Source: Lachnospiraceae bacterium (GTDB taxonomy: Bacteria > Bacillota > Clostridia > Lachnospirales > Lachnospiraceae). From it: a stretch of 64,000 bases of DNA. Position numbers and translations under genes: made by a program. The notes under the pieces are model-generated. The model did no database searches, was not told where the DNA came from, and saw nothing but the letters and a program-made list of their open reading frames with translations. Below are positions 17,605-27,117 of this stretch, in pieces (position 1 is the first letter of the stretch; the number at the start of each line of letters is the position of its first letter). The stretch is from the NCBI GenBank assembly GCA_030540075.1, contig JAUNWX010000001.1, forward strand, positions 124,001-188,000, given 5' to 3'.

Positions 17605-18303
17605 TTATTTCAGTTCGTTCTCTCTTTTGACTTTTCTGTTTTTCGTCTGCACCGGCTTTCCATCCTTCGTAAACTTCCGTGTTTTTGCAGACTTTCCGGT
17701 CGACTTCACAGTTTTCGTCGATTTCATCACCTTCGCCGCTTTCTTCCGAACGGAATAGCCGAAGCTGCCGAGCTTCTCACCGAGAGACATATAGTCTCCG
17801 TGACTGTAGGCGACAAGACCTACCTGATCCATATGGAAGGCCCCCTTCTCGTCGATGTAGCGTTCATCGACATCGACCGCAACGACCTCTGCGAGGAACA
17901 TGTCATGTGAGCCAAGCGGGAGCACCTGCGTCACCCTGCACTCGATGGAGACCGGCGCCTCCTCGATGGTCGGCGCAGCGACGACACTCGCCTGACCTTC
18001 GTGCAGATTCATTTCTTTCCACTTATCGACCTGATCGAGGCTCCGGACACCACAGTAATCGAGCGCACGCACGAGCTCCTCACTCGGAAGGTTGATGACG
18101 AACTCGCCGCTCTCCACCAGCATCGGATAGCTCGCCCGATTTTTCCGCACCGAAATATACGCCATCGGCGGATCCGAGCAGATCGTGCCTGTCCACGCAA
18201 TCGTGATGATGTTCGATCTTCCGGCCTGATCCCGGAGGCTCACCATCACCGCCGGTACCGGATATATGAAATTACCTGGTTTCTGAAATGTGATTTTGCT
18301 CAT
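17605..18303 (-). CDS. Flavin reductase family protein with Lys-rich tail
   Basis: 232 residues from the ATG at 18303 (AGGAG upstream at good spacing); the frame is open upstream to 18525 without a ribosome site. The N-terminal ~185 residues form the FMN-binding split barrel: NIITIAWTGTICSDPPMAYI, SVRKNRASYPML, GEFVINLPSEEL, and the family Cys/His-type end. Members bind FMN and reduce flavins or act as small oxidoreductases in anaerobes. The last ~40 residues are very rich in Lys, Thr and Arg (TVKSTGKSAKTRKFTKDGK), an unusual basic extension that may bind nucleic acid or be poorly conserved. Monocistronic. Confidence 0.85.
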   Translation of the reverse strand: MSKITFQKPGNFIYPVPAVMVSLRDQAGRSNIITIAWTGTICSDPPMAYISVRKNRASYPMLVESGEFVINLPSEELVRALDYCGVRSLDQVDKWKEMNLHEGQASVVAAPTIEEAPVSIECRVTQVLPLGSHDMFLAEVVAVDVDERYIDEKGAFHMDQVGLVAYSHGDYMSLGEKLGSFGYSVRKKAAKVMKSTKTVKSTGKSAKTRKFTKDGKPVQTKNRKVKRENELK

Positions 18304-18524
18304 AAAACTCCTGCTGTTGATTGTTGGGTTCTTCTTCAGCGCATTTTCGCTGACGCATCTGGCTTTCAGTATACTATTCGCAAGCTGACTTTTCATCTTA
18401 AATATCATCCGATGCAGTTTGCAAGTAACCGTTCCGCCAATAGCCTTCGGAGGATCGGCAACGTTGGCAACACCCTGGCAGCCCCGTGCCTCTGCGAAAG
18501 GCCACACAAAAACCGCCGGAAGCA

Positions 18525-18553
18525 TTGTCGAAACGTATTTAAAAAGTTATAAT
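18525..18553 (+). promoter_or_regulatory. Predicted promoter of the DUF4358 lipoprotein gene
   Basis: TTGTCG (18525-18530), a 17-bp spacer and TATAAT (18548-18553). The leader is ~80 nt. A second TATAAT at ~18611 is too close to the ATG to be preferred. Apart from this promoter, the stretch 18304-18638 shows no gene. Confidence 0.6.
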
Positions 18554-18638
18554 AGCGCGTTGTAGGAAGACCATGGAGCTACTGCCGGACCGGCGGTGGT
18601 TTCATTCACTATAATATAGGAAATAAGGGAGATTAATT

Positions 18639-19379
18639 ATGAAGAAGAGATTTATGACGGTGGCTATGCTCGCCGCTTCCATGCTGGTGCTGAACGCCTG
18701 TGGTTCGGGCAATGCGGAGGCCGTGACGACCGCGGCGGTCACCAGTGAAGCAGCGGAAACCACTACAGCGGCCGAGGAGACCACCACCGCAGCAGAAACC
18801 ACAGCTGCCGAGGAAACCACGACGGCTGCGGAAGAAACCACTGCCGCTGCGGAGGAGTCGAAGGACGAGAAGGAAAGTGCCGAGGCAGAGTCGAAGGACG
18901 AGAAGGCCGTAAAGGACGAGACGAAGGCGGAGGAAAAGACCGAAGCCGAAACGAAGGCAGAGGAAACCACCGCTGCTGAGACGAAGGCTGCTTCCACCGG
19001 TGCCGCACCAGCGGATATCTACAGTAAGGTCACCAGCTACCTGCCGAGCATGGTCAGCTTCGATGACAGCTACATCTCAAACTACTACGGCATCGACGCC
19101 TCCCAGCTCGATGGCTATGTCTTCGCCGCAGCGGAGGATGTCACCCAGGCCGATACGGTCGTCATCTTAAAGGCGAAGGATGCCGCAAGCGTCAGCACCC
19201 TCTCCAGCCAGCTCGCGACCGTGAAGCAGCAGAAGGAGGCGGAGCTTCAGGACTACAACCCGACCGCTTACCAGGTGGCTGCTGCCGGTTATGTAAAGAC
19301 CTCCGGCAACTACGTTTACCTCATCATGTCGAACAACGCATCCGCGATCGATCAGGTAATCTCCGCAAACGTAGGCTGA
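18639..19379 (+). CDS. DUF4358 lipoprotein with Thr/Ala/Glu linker
   Basis: 246 residues. A signal peptide with lipobox (LVLNACGSG, Cys21) is followed by ~100 residues of repeated TTAAEETTAA-type linker with Lys/Asp/Glu blocks. The domain at ~125-246 (DIYSKVTSYLPSMVSFDD, then SNYYGIDASQLDGYVFAAAE) matches DUF4358, a Lachnospiraceae lipoprotein family of unknown function. The linker probably spans the cell wall. The next genes on the same strand form the O-acetylation cluster. The 195 bp between contain no clear terminator, so it may be co-expressed. Confidence 0.85.
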   Translation: MKKRFMTVAMLAASMLVLNACGSGNAEAVTTAAVTSEAAETTTAAEETTTAAETTAAEETTTAAEETTAAAEESKDEKESAEAESKDEKAVKDETKAEEKTEAETKAEETTAAETKAASTGAAPADIYSKVTSYLPSMVSFDDSYISNYYGIDASQLDGYVFAAAEDVTQADTVVILKAKDAASVSTLSSQLATVKQQKEAELQDYNPTAYQVAAAGYVKTSGNYVYLIMSNNASAIDQVISANVG

Positions 19380-19574
19380 TCCACGAACACACAGGGCTGT
19401 CACAGAAGCGCAGGCCGACGGCATTGGTCCCATCCGATGCCCGGGTGCCGCGTCCCTGTGGCAGCCTTTTTCATCTCAGGCATCGCCGACGGCATAGCGC
19501 CGCGGCTGCCGGCGTTTCTCCTTTCGAAAACGCAGTCCCGCCCACTCGACGATGATTTCACTCAGGAGTCTACT

Positions 19575-21173
19575 ATGGTTTTCAGCAGTATCCCGTTTCT
19601 TTTCTACTTCCTGCCGCTCTGCCTGATTCTCTACTATCTGGTACCGTTCCGCTGGAAGAACTATGTCCTGCTCTTATTTTCCCTGCTCTTCTACGCCTGG
19701 GGCGAGCCGGTCTACATCCTGCTCATGATTTTCGAGACCCTGTCCGACTACACGCTCGGCCGTGTGATGGACCGCGCGGATCAGCGTCCGGCCATCCGTC
19801 GGCTCTGCCTCCTGCTGTCGGTGCTCATCGACCTCGGCTGTCTCGGCTTCTTCAAGTACGCCGATTTCCTGGTGGATACGATCAATGCGCTCGCCGGCAC
19901 CGCAATCACGCCGCTCCGGCTCGGTCTCCCGATCGGCATCAGCTTCTTCACCTTCCAGACCATGAGCTACACCATCGACCTCTATAAGCGCGAGGTGGCG
20001 GTCGAGAAAAACTACTTCTACTACCTCACCTATGTGTCGATGTTCCCGCAGCTCATCGCCGGTCCGATCGTCCGCTTCTCCACCGTCAACGAGGAGCTGC
20101 ACGCGCGTACCATCAGTTTCGACGGCTTCGTCGATGGCGGTCTCCGCTTCCTGCAGGGCCTCTTCAAGAAGGTCCTCCTCGCAAACACCATCGGTGCCGT
20201 CTGGGAGCTCATCAAGTCGAGCGCCTTCACGATGGGCCCGGCAGCTGCGTCGGCCAATGCTTCGGCCCAGGGCATCGTCACTTCGCTCGAGACCGTCCTC
20301 GGTCCGGGGGCGACGATCTCGGTGCTCGGTGCCTGGCTCGGCGGACTCTGCTTCACGCTCCAGCTCTACTTCGATTTCAGCGCCTACAGTGACATGGCGA
20401 TCGGTATGGGTCGCATGCTCGGCTTCCACTACCTCGAGAACTTCAACTATCCGCTCTCCGCGGTCTCCGTCACCGACTTCTGGCGTCGCTGGCACATCTC
20501 ACTCAGCACCTGGTTCCGTGATTATGTCTACATCCCGCTCGGCGGCAACCGCCACGGAAAGTGGAAGCAGCTCCGGAACATGTTCGTCGTCTGGTTCCTG
20601 ACCGGTCTCTGGCATGGTGCCGCCTGGAACTTCGTGCTCTGGGGCCTCTACTACGGTGTCCTCCTCGCGTTCGAAAAGGACGTCTGGGGCCGTGCACTGA
20701 AGAAGCTCCCGCGCCTTCTCCAGCACCTCTACGCGATCCTCATCGTCATCTTCGGCTTCATCATCTTTGTGTTCGATGATATGGCGGCGCTCGGACAGTA
20801 CATCCGGATCATGTTCGGCATGGCCGGTGCACCACTCGTGAACAGCACGCTCCTCTGGTATCTCCGGAACAACTTTGCAATTCTCATCATCGGCTGCATC
20901 CTCGCCTTCCCGGTCTACCCGTGGCTCCGCGCGAAGCTGCAGAAGTACATCGACCGCTGTAGCTGTTCCGAAGTGAGCAGCGATACGGCGTGCCATCCGG
21001 GTAACGCCGGAAACATTGGTCGTGGAAACCAGGACGGAAGTATCGCAGCGGCGCGCCGCATCGTCACCGTCAGCACCGTGCTGACCGCGCTCGGCTACCT
21101 CGCGCTCTTCCTGCTCGCGACCGCGTACCTCGTGAACGACAGCTACAACCCGTTCCTGTATTTCCGTTTTTAA
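19575..21173 (+). CDS. MBOAT family O-acyltransferase (AlgI/DltB-like)
   Basis: 532 residues from the ATG at 19575 (GGAG 6 nt upstream); the upstream open frame is ignored. A polytopic membrane protein with ~10-12 hydrophobic segments. It has the MBOAT core FWRRWHISLSTWFRDYVYIP (~305) and the catalytic His in TGLWHGAAWNFVLWG (~345). It moves acetyl groups across the membrane for O-acetylation of an extracellular polymer. A Cys/Ser/Gly/Asn-rich hydrophilic insertion of ~35 residues (near 465-500) sits between the last membrane segments and is not usual. The next gene starts 12 bp later and encodes the expected extracellular partner. Confidence 0.93.
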   Translation: MVFSSIPFLFYFLPLCLILYYLVPFRWKNYVLLLFSLLFYAWGEPVYILLMIFETLSDYTLGRVMDRADQRPAIRRLCLLLSVLIDLGCLGFFKYADFLVDTINALAGTAITPLRLGLPIGISFFTFQTMSYTIDLYKREVAVEKNYFYYLTYVSMFPQLIAGPIVRFSTVNEELHARTISFDGFVDGGLRFLQGLFKKVLLANTIGAVWELIKSSAFTMGPAAASANASAQGIVTSLETVLGPGATISVLGAWLGGLCFTLQLYFDFSAYSDMAIGMGRMLGFHYLENFNYPLSAVSVTDFWRRWHISLSTWFRDYVYIPLGGNRHGKWKQLRNMFVVWFLTGLWHGAAWNFVLWGLYYGVLLAFEKDVWGRALKKLPRLLQHLYAILIVIFGFIIFVFDDMAALGQYIRIMFGMAGAPLVNSTLLWYLRNNFAILIIGCILAFPVYPWLRAKLQKYIDRCSCSEVSSDTACHPGNAGNIGRGNQDGSIAAARRIVTVSTVLTALGYLALFLLATAYLVNDSYNPFLYFRF

Positions 21174-21185
21174 AAGGAGGAAACC

Positions 21186-22505
21186 ATGGATCACAGCGAA
21201 ACGCTTTCCACTTCCCCGATCACGCGCCTGCGGCGCCGGGCCGAGGTCCTCACCGTGAGTCTCATCACGGCCTTTATCCTCTGCTTCAGCGTGTGGTGTC
21301 TCGTGGCACCGAAGCAGACATTCTCTGAAAACGAGAACCGTGCCCTCGCGAGCTGGCCGGTCTACAGCTTCACTGCGCTGAAGGACGGCTCCTACATGAG
21401 CGGCATCCAGACCTACCTCTCCGACCACTTCCCGCTCCGGGATCCCTTCATGACCCTGAAGACGAAGTATGAGATGCTGACCGGCCGGGAGGAGATCAAC
21501 GACATCTACCTTGCGAAGGATGGCTACTATATCGAGGCCTACAAGACGCCGAAGCAGCAGAAAAAGATCATCACGCAGTTCCAGAAGCTGCAGGATGCCA
21601 TCACGACCGACGCGAAACAGAACGTCCGCGTGATGCTCGTGCCGACCGCCATCAGTACCTACAACGCGAAGCTCCCGAACTGCGCACCGGACCGGGGTGT
21701 ACTGCGCCAGGTCGACACCATGAACGAGATCTACGCGGCCCTGCCGAACATGCAGAAAGTCGACGCCTGGAGCGCGCTGCAGACCGCGGCGGCTCAGGAA
21801 GCGGACAATGCAGGTAACGCGCAGTCGATGGCGGGCACGGAAGCTGCCGGCAACACCCGGTCCTCGGGCAATGCTGACGGTGCGCAGCCGGTGGCGGGCG
21901 CAGAAGCTGCCGGCTGCGATACCGCAGCAGCGACCAACCTCTACTACCATACGGACCACCACTGGACGACCCACGGGGCCTACGTCGGCTATCAGGCCTA
22001 CTGCGACGCCGCCGGGCTCTCCCCGATCCCGGAAGCGGACTTCCAGAAAACCTGCGTGACGACGGACTTCCACGGCACGATTTTCTCGAAGCTGCACGAC
22101 AGCACGGTGCCGGGCGACGCGATCACGCTGTACGAAAATCCGGCGAACCGGCTGACGGTCAGCTACCCGGATACCGGTGAGGTGACAGACACACTGTACA
22201 ACCTCGATTATCTCGCGCAGAAGGACAAGTACTCAATGTTCCTCAATAACCTGCATCCGCTCGTCGAGATCACGAACGAAACCGCCGACTCGGACCGCCA
22301 GCTCGTCCTCATCAAGGACAGCTACGCGAACTCCATGGTGCCGTTCCTCGTGAATCACTATCAGAAGATCTACGTTTTCGATACCCGCTACTACCGCTTC
22401 GGACCGTCCTCGTTCATCAACGAGCACCCGGAGGTGACGGACGTGCTGCTGCTCTACAACATGAACACCATCGACACGGACCTCGGCGTCGGAGGAATCT
22501 TCTAA
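21186..22505 (+). CDS. DHHW/AlgJ-like extracellular acetyltransferase partner
   Basis: 439 residues with the ribosome site AAAAGGAGG. One N-terminal membrane anchor (~20-42) is followed by an SGNH-like domain of the DHHW family. YYHTDHHWTTHGAYVGYQAY (~258) gives the name motif, and LIKDSYANSMVPFLVNHY (~378) contains the nucleophile Ser. It takes acetyl from the MBOAT partner and places it on a surface glycan. Between the two motifs lies a Gly/Ala/Asn-rich insertion containing a tandem duplication (AGTEAAGN and AGAEAAGC units, nt ~21795-21945). Confidence 0.88.
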   Translation: MDHSETLSTSPITRLRRRAEVLTVSLITAFILCFSVWCLVAPKQTFSENENRALASWPVYSFTALKDGSYMSGIQTYLSDHFPLRDPFMTLKTKYEMLTGREEINDIYLAKDGYYIEAYKTPKQQKKIITQFQKLQDAITTDAKQNVRVMLVPTAISTYNAKLPNCAPDRGVLRQVDTMNEIYAALPNMQKVDAWSALQTAAAQEADNAGNAQSMAGTEAAGNTRSSGNADGAQPVAGAEAAGCDTAAATNLYYHTDHHWTTHGAYVGYQAYCDAAGLSPIPEADFQKTCVTTDFHGTIFSKLHDSTVPGDAITLYENPANRLTVSYPDTGEVTDTLYNLDYLAQKDKYSMFLNNLHPLVEITNETADSDRQLVLIKDSYANSMVPFLVNHYQKIYVFDTRYYRFGPSSFINEHPEVTDVLLLYNMNTIDTDLGVGGIF

Positions 22506-22613
22506 ATTGCGCTTCGGCTGCCGGCCCTCCGGGGCTCCTCCTGACGTTTTTCTTACAGTTTCGGACGAATCACTGCGGGCGCTTGCTTTCAGCTTCATTT
22601 CAGCATATAGTGT

Positions 22614-22664
22614 ATCTGTGCTTCACCCCGATGCGTATGCGGGGATGCAGCACAGATATTTTTT
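22614..22664 (+). terminator. Terminator after the MBOAT-DHHW operon
   Basis: Outer stem ATCTGTGCT/AGCACAGAT and inner stem CCCCGATGC/GCGGGG-type, followed by ATTTTTT. It lies ~110 bp after the DHHW stop. Confidence 0.75.
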
Positions 22665-22741
22665 ACGCAGAATGCGCAGTTCACTGCGCTTAAAAAGTGA
22701 AGGACGGCGGGCTTCGTCGCCATCGAAGAAAGGGAATGTTT

Positions 22742-23662
22742 ATGAAGAAGAGTTTCAAGAAAAGAGCCGCTGCGCTTCTGACTGCGGCGATGGTATCCTC
22801 TACCGGTTTCTCTGCACTGGCAGAGGTCGGACCGATGGCCGGTCCGACGGTTCCGACGAGTGCGACGGCAACGGTAGCCGGCAGTAGCGCTGCACAGACC
22901 ACGACAGTGAATGCGACGCAGACGACCACACAGGCGGGTGCGCAGGCACAGGCGGCGGGCGCCGAGGCGACCGCACAGACGACGGCCAATGGTCTCCCGC
23001 TGCAGGAGGACCAGCGTGTGCTCGATTTCTATCAGGATTCCGTCATCATCGGTGATTCTGTCGCCGATGGCTTCAAGCTGTTCGCACAGGGCAATAAAAC
23101 GAATCCGCTCATGGGTGAGCTTCAGTTCCTGACCGCCTCCCGCTATAATCTGATCAACGCACTGATCCCGGAGGAGCAGGATAAGACGATCGCACATCCG
23201 ATCTACAAGGGCCAGTTCCTGAATGTATGGAACTCCATCAAGCTCATGAACGCGAAGCACATCTACATGTTCTTCGGCTTCAACGACCTCGGCGACCGTA
23301 CCGATAAGATCGTGAACCGCTATGTACAGCTCATCCACCAGATCCAGGCGATCAATCCGGATGTCGACTTCACGATCATCAGCACGACCTACATCTATCC
23401 GGGCTACACGAAGAGCTTCCCGGGTGTGAAGAGCTGGGCTTTCGATAATCCGACCGTCCGCAAGCTGAACACCGAGATGCAGAAGCTCGCACAGCAGAAC
23501 GGCTGGGGCTACATGAACATCGCCGATGCACTCTCGGATGGCCAGGGCAACCTGAACCCGAACTTCTGCACGGATAAGATGATCCATCAGAACGCCGACG
23601 CCTACGTTGTATGGGCACAGTGCTTCCGCGATTACGCAGCAAGTAAAAATTTCAATCATTAA
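22742..23662 (+). CDS. Secreted SGNH/GDSL-type hydrolase
   Basis: 306 residues from the ATG at 22742 (AAAGGGA upstream). The signal peptide MKKSFKKRAAALLTAAMVSS has a predicted cut after ALA. A Thr/Ala/Gln-rich linker of ~60 residues follows, then the SGNH block I SVIIGDSVADGF (~105), FFGFNDLGDR (block III-like, ~180) and a C-terminal TDKMIHQN with the catalytic His. It is probably an esterase acting on acetylated wall or polysaccharide, matching the two upstream genes that add such groups (inference). Separate promoter region, own terminator. Confidence 0.85.
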   Translation: MKKSFKKRAAALLTAAMVSSTGFSALAEVGPMAGPTVPTSATATVAGSSAAQTTTVNATQTTTQAGAQAQAAGAEATAQTTANGLPLQEDQRVLDFYQDSVIIGDSVADGFKLFAQGNKTNPLMGELQFLTASRYNLINALIPEEQDKTIAHPIYKGQFLNVWNSIKLMNAKHIYMFFGFNDLGDRTDKIVNRYVQLIHQIQAINPDVDFTIISTTYIYPGYTKSFPGVKSWAFDNPTVRKLNTEMQKLAQQNGWGYMNIADALSDGQGNLNPNFCTDKMIHQNADAYVVWAQCFRDYAASKNFNH

Positions 23663-23695
23663 AAAGAACCGGTCCCTTGCGGGGCCGGTTCTTTT
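23663..23695. terminator. Bidirectional terminator between SGNH hydrolase and permease genes
   Basis: Stem AAAGAACCGG/CCGGTTCTTT with a short GC loop and T-tracts on both strands. It ends the SGNH gene (+) and the permease operon (-). Confidence 0.85.
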
Positions 23696-23745
23696 CGGTT
23701 CAGGCTGGAGAACCTATGAAGAAAAATGAGATGTGTGAATCGGGT

Positions 23746-24603
23746 TTATCCCTTGACACCACCTGTGGTGACGCCACCGACGATGTACTTCGAGAGGATG
23801 AGGTACACGATGATGACCGGGAAGATCGAGAAGGCGATCATGACATAGACCTGGCCCATATCGAACTTCAGGAAGTCTGCGGAACGAAGCTGAGCGATCA
23901 GGATCGGCAGGGTCTTCTTCGTGTCGGTATGAAGGATCAGGGCCGGCTGGAAGTAGTTGTTCCAGCTGGTAACGAAGGTGAAGATCGCCTGCACGGCGAT
24001 GGCCGGCTTCATCAGCGGAAGCACGATGGTGTTAAAGATGCGGAACTCGCCGGCGCCGTCGATGCGGGCTGCCTCGACGAGGGACATCGGAAGTACCGAA
24101 TCCATGTACTGCTTCATATAGAAGAAGGTGACCGGTGCGGCGATCGTCGGAACGATCAGCGGGATGAAGCTGTCCATCAGCTTCAGCTTCGTCATGAACT
24201 GGATGAAACCGAGGGCAGTGACCTGCGTCGGAATCATCATGATCATCAGGATGAAGGTGAACATGAACTTCTTGAGCTTAAAGTTGTAAGCGTGGATCGC
24301 ATACGCGGTCATCGTCGAGAAGTAGGTGCAGAGCACCGCACTTAAGCCGGCGACGATGAAGCTGTTGCCCATGCCGCGTACCACCGGAAGGGTGCCCTTC
24401 AGCAGGTTCTGCCAGTTCGTCACGAGGTAGCTGCTCGGGATCGGCGTGAAGCCGCGGGTCAGCTCTGCGTTCGAACGGGTCGCATTGATAAACAGGATGT
24501 AGAACCAGATGAGGCACAGGAAGGACAGGAGGATCAGTACGAGATACGAGATAAATCGTCTGGCATGGATATTCATTCCATGGCTTTGCTTCGTTTCTGT
24601 CAT
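23746..24603 (-). CDS. Carbohydrate ABC transporter permease (MalG type)
   Basis: 285 residues with six membrane segments. The cytoplasmic EAA loop reads SLVEAARIDGAGEFRIFNTI (~188-207), which contacts the ATPase. The N-terminal ~20 residues are cytoplasmic. It belongs to the CUT1 family for di- and oligosaccharides. It lies 12 bp after the MalF-type gene. No ATPase is in the operon; CUT1 systems often use a shared MsmX-type ATPase encoded elsewhere. Given the divergent GH94 phosphorylase, cellobiose or a related beta-glucoside is the likely cargo (inference). Confidence 0.92.
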   Translation of the reverse strand: MTETKQSHGMNIHARRFISYLVLILLSFLCLIWFYILFINATRSNAELTRGFTPIPSSYLVTNWQNLLKGTLPVVRGMGNSFIVAGLSAVLCTYFSTMTAYAIHAYNFKLKKFMFTFILMIMMIPTQVTALGFIQFMTKLKLMDSFIPLIVPTIAAPVTFFYMKQYMDSVLPMSLVEAARIDGAGEFRIFNTIVLPLMKPAIAVQAIFTFVTSWNNYFQPALILHTDTKKTLPILIAQLRSADFLKFDMGQVYVMIAFSIFPVIIVYLILSKYIVGGVTTGGVKG

Positions 24604-24615
24604 ATCGCTGCCTCC

Positions 24616-25527
24616 TTAGTTCACTTCGCTGCTGGAAGAGGTCTTATAGACGATCATACTCAGCACACCGGTGATGATGAAGAGAAGAACGGAAAGGGCA
24701 CCGCCCATACCGAAGTTCTTACTGTACAGATGCTTGTTGAGCCACATGATCATGGTCATCGTATTACGTGCCGGATCACCGGTTCCGTTCGTCAGGATCT
24801 GCGGTACATCGAACATCTGGATACCACCGATGAGGGAGGTGATGAGCACGTACACGAGGATCGGACGAAGCAGCGGCAGGGTGATACGGAAGAAGATTTG
24901 GGTCGAGGTCGCGCCATCGACCTGTGCCGCCTCGAAGAGTGCGGTATCGATGCCCATCATGCCGGCCATCAGGAGGATGGTCGTATTACCGAACCACATG
25001 ATGTAGTTCATGGCACCGACGAGGGATCTCGCCGCCGTCGTATTACTCAGGAAGGTAAACGGCTTACTGATGATACCCAGCTGCATCAGAATCGAGTTGA
25101 CCGGTCCGGAATCCGAGAACAGGGTGAAGAACAGCATCGCGAATGCACTCGCCATGATCAGATTCGGAAGGTAGATGACGGTCTTAAAGAAACGCTGGCC
25201 GCGAAGGCGAAGCGATGGATCCGTAAACCAGGCACCGAGGAGGAGCGAGGTGATGATCTGCGGCAGGAAGCCGATGATCCACATGATCATGGTGTTCCCG
25301 GCGTACTTCCAGAGATCTGCGTTCGACAGGATCTTCACGTAATTTCCGAGACCGATGAAGTTCGGTCCGATCTGCTTTAAGCCCGAGCGGTAATTCTCGA
25401 AGAAGCTGTTGTAGATCGTCGTTACAAGTGGCACAAACTGGAACAAAAGATAAACAACCACAAACGGGATCAGAAAATAGTAGCCCCAGCGGTTGTACTG
25501 GACAACCTTACTCTGTTTTTTCTTCAT
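24616..25527 (-). CDS. Carbohydrate ABC transporter permease (MalF type)
   Basis: 303 residues with six membrane segments. The EAA loop reads ALFEAAQVDGATSTQIFFRI (~205). The start MKKKQSKVVQYNRWGYYFLI gives a short basic N-terminus before the first segment. It pairs with the MalG-type permease downstream. It is separated from the binding-protein gene by a hairpin with a T-tract (25556-25591), which would lower permease relative to binding-protein expression, as is common for such operons. Confidence 0.92.
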   Translation of the reverse strand: MKKKQSKVVQYNRWGYYFLIPFVVVYLLFQFVPLVTTIYNSFFENYRSGLKQIGPNFIGLGNYVKILSNADLWKYAGNTMIMWIIGFLPQIITSLLLGAWFTDPSLRLRGQRFFKTVIYLPNLIMASAFAMLFFTLFSDSGPVNSILMQLGIISKPFTFLSNTTAARSLVGAMNYIMWFGNTTILLMAGMMGIDTALFEAAQVDGATSTQIFFRITLPLLRPILVYVLITSLIGGIQMFDVPQILTNGTGDPARNTMTMIMWLNKHLYSKNFGMGGALSVLLFIITGVLSMIVYKTSSSSEVN

Positions 25528-25555
25528 AATCTGCAGCCTTTCTGGATTTTGAAGG

Positions 25556-25591
25556 TAAAAATGCCCACCCGGCCTCTCTACCGGGCGGGCA
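25556..25591 (-). terminator. Intercistronic attenuating terminator in the sugar ABC operon
   Basis: On the minus strand, the GC-rich stem TGCCCGCCCGG/CCGGGTGGGCA is followed by TTTTT. It lies between the binding-protein and permease genes. Confidence 0.7.
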
Positions 25592-25623
25592 CCTCTTACC
25601 CATAAATAAGATGTGTATGTCGA

Positions 25624-27051
25624 TTAGTGTGAAAGCTCCGGATACTTCTCCTCAACAGCGGTGTAGAAGAGGTTCAGTGCATCGTCGTAGGAAGCATTGC
25701 CATCGAAGTAGTTCTTCATTGCGTTCTGGAACTCCTCGTTGCAGCCCTGATCGTAGTTGGTCATGTTGGAAAGGTCGATCTTATCTGCACCTGCACAGAA
25801 GAGCTCGAGCGGGTTCTGGCCACCCAGTACCTTGAATGCATAGGAATCATCCTTTGCAGCAGCTTCCATTGCCGGCTTGTTGTTTACGAAATCACTATCC
25901 TTCTTAACGATGTCGGTCATGATCTGCTCGTTGGTGGTGAGCTGTCTCATAATGTCGGCAACGAGTGTAGGGTTATCGGTTCCCTTCGCTGCACAGATCC
26001 ATGTGCCGCCCCAGTAGAAGCCCTGCGGTCCTTCAACAGCACCCCAGCCGCCCTGGTTTGCGATCGATCCATCGGTATCTGCAGCCATCGAGAAGTTGAT
26101 GAGCCATGCCGGTCCGAAGTAGCAGAATACCTTACCATCCGGATAGAAGCCCTTGCTCCAGTCGTCGGACCAGAGCTCGTAGGTCTTGGTCTCGCCTGCA
26201 TCAACGAGTGCCTTGGAATCGTCTACCCAGTTCTTGATGTTGTCATCGATGGTGATCTTGCCATCCGTTACCCACGGAGTGGTGACGTTGTTCGAGTATA
26301 CACGGTAGGAGTCATTGACCGAAGAAGTGATGGTATAACCGCCATCCTTCATCTTCTTTGCTGTCTCGTTAAAGGTATCCCAGTCCTTCACAGCAGCCTG
26401 TACATCTGCAGGATCATCGGAACCGAGCACATCCTTTGCAGCCTGACGGTTGTAGATCAGAACGCCCGGGCAGCCCTGCCATGAAACACCACGGAGATTG
26501 CCATCGCCATCGGTAACAACGTCCTTCGTGTACTGATACTGATTCTTGAGCTCATCCTCTGTGAGGCCGAGATCCTTGACCGGAACGGTAACCTCAACAT
26601 CAGAATCGACATACTTCTTTGCGTAATCCGCCTCTACCAGGAAGAGATCCACCTTGCTGTCTGCAGAAGCGTTCTCGTTCTCCGGAAGTACGGTATCGAG
26701 ATTATTCTGGTATGCATTATCATCGGACGGAGTGATGGTCCACTTAACGGTAACATCACCGATCTTACCCGTCGTACCATCCACCACCTCATATCCAGGA
26801 TAGTGATCGGTCAGTCTGGACTTGAACTCCTCGTTCCAGCACTGGATATTGAGCACCTTGCCCTCATCGGACGCTGCCTCGGTCGCCGCCTCAGTAGCTG
26901 CCTCGGTTGCTGCTGCAGTGGTCTCTGCCTTCGTCTCTGCAGGTGCAGCGGTCGTCGCTGCAGGCTGGGATGAGCCACAGGCTGCCAGTGATGCAACGGT
27001 CATCGTCGCAACAGTCGTCATACTAAGCCAACGTTTAACATTCTTTTTCAT
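25624..27051 (-). CDS. Sugar ABC transporter binding lipoprotein
   Basis: 475 residues from the ATG at 27051 (GGAGGACTC upstream); the frame opens 18 bp earlier. A lipoprotein signal with SLAACGSSQ is followed by a Thr/Ala/Glu linker of ~45 residues and an extracellular solute-binding family 1 fold. FLVEADYAKKYV, RGVSWQGCPGVLIYNRQAA and WLINFSMAADTDG mark the fold. It captures the sugar and delivers it to the two permeases. The gene follows the LacI regulator by ~65 bp. Cellobiose or a short beta-glucan is the likely ligand because of the GH94 enzyme across the divergent promoter (inference). Confidence 0.9.
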   Translation of the reverse strand: MKKNVKRWLSMTTVATMTVASLAACGSSQPAATTAAPAETKAETTAAATEAATEAATEAASDEGKVLNIQCWNEEFKSRLTDHYPGYEVVDGTTGKIGDVTVKWTITPSDDNAYQNNLDTVLPENENASADSKVDLFLVEADYAKKYVDSDVEVTVPVKDLGLTEDELKNQYQYTKDVVTDGDGNLRGVSWQGCPGVLIYNRQAAKDVLGSDDPADVQAAVKDWDTFNETAKKMKDGGYTITSSVNDSYRVYSNNVTTPWVTDGKITIDDNIKNWVDDSKALVDAGETKTYELWSDDWSKGFYPDGKVFCYFGPAWLINFSMAADTDGSIANQGGWGAVEGPQGFYWGGTWICAAKGTDNPTLVADIMRQLTTNEQIMTDIVKKDSDFVNNKPAMEAAAKDDSYAFKVLGGQNPLELFCAGADKIDLSNMTNYDQGCNEEFQNAMKNYFDGNASYDDALNLFYTAVEEKYPELSH

Positions 27052-27117
27052 TATTGAGTCCTCCCTCAAAAAAGATTCTTTTTATGTAAAGTATCATCCG
27101 ATACTTCATGTACGTTT

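Noticed and set aside
17256..17630. 124-codon frame on the + strand
   Set aside because: It runs through the tRNA-Gly gene and two hairpins and has no protein-like features.
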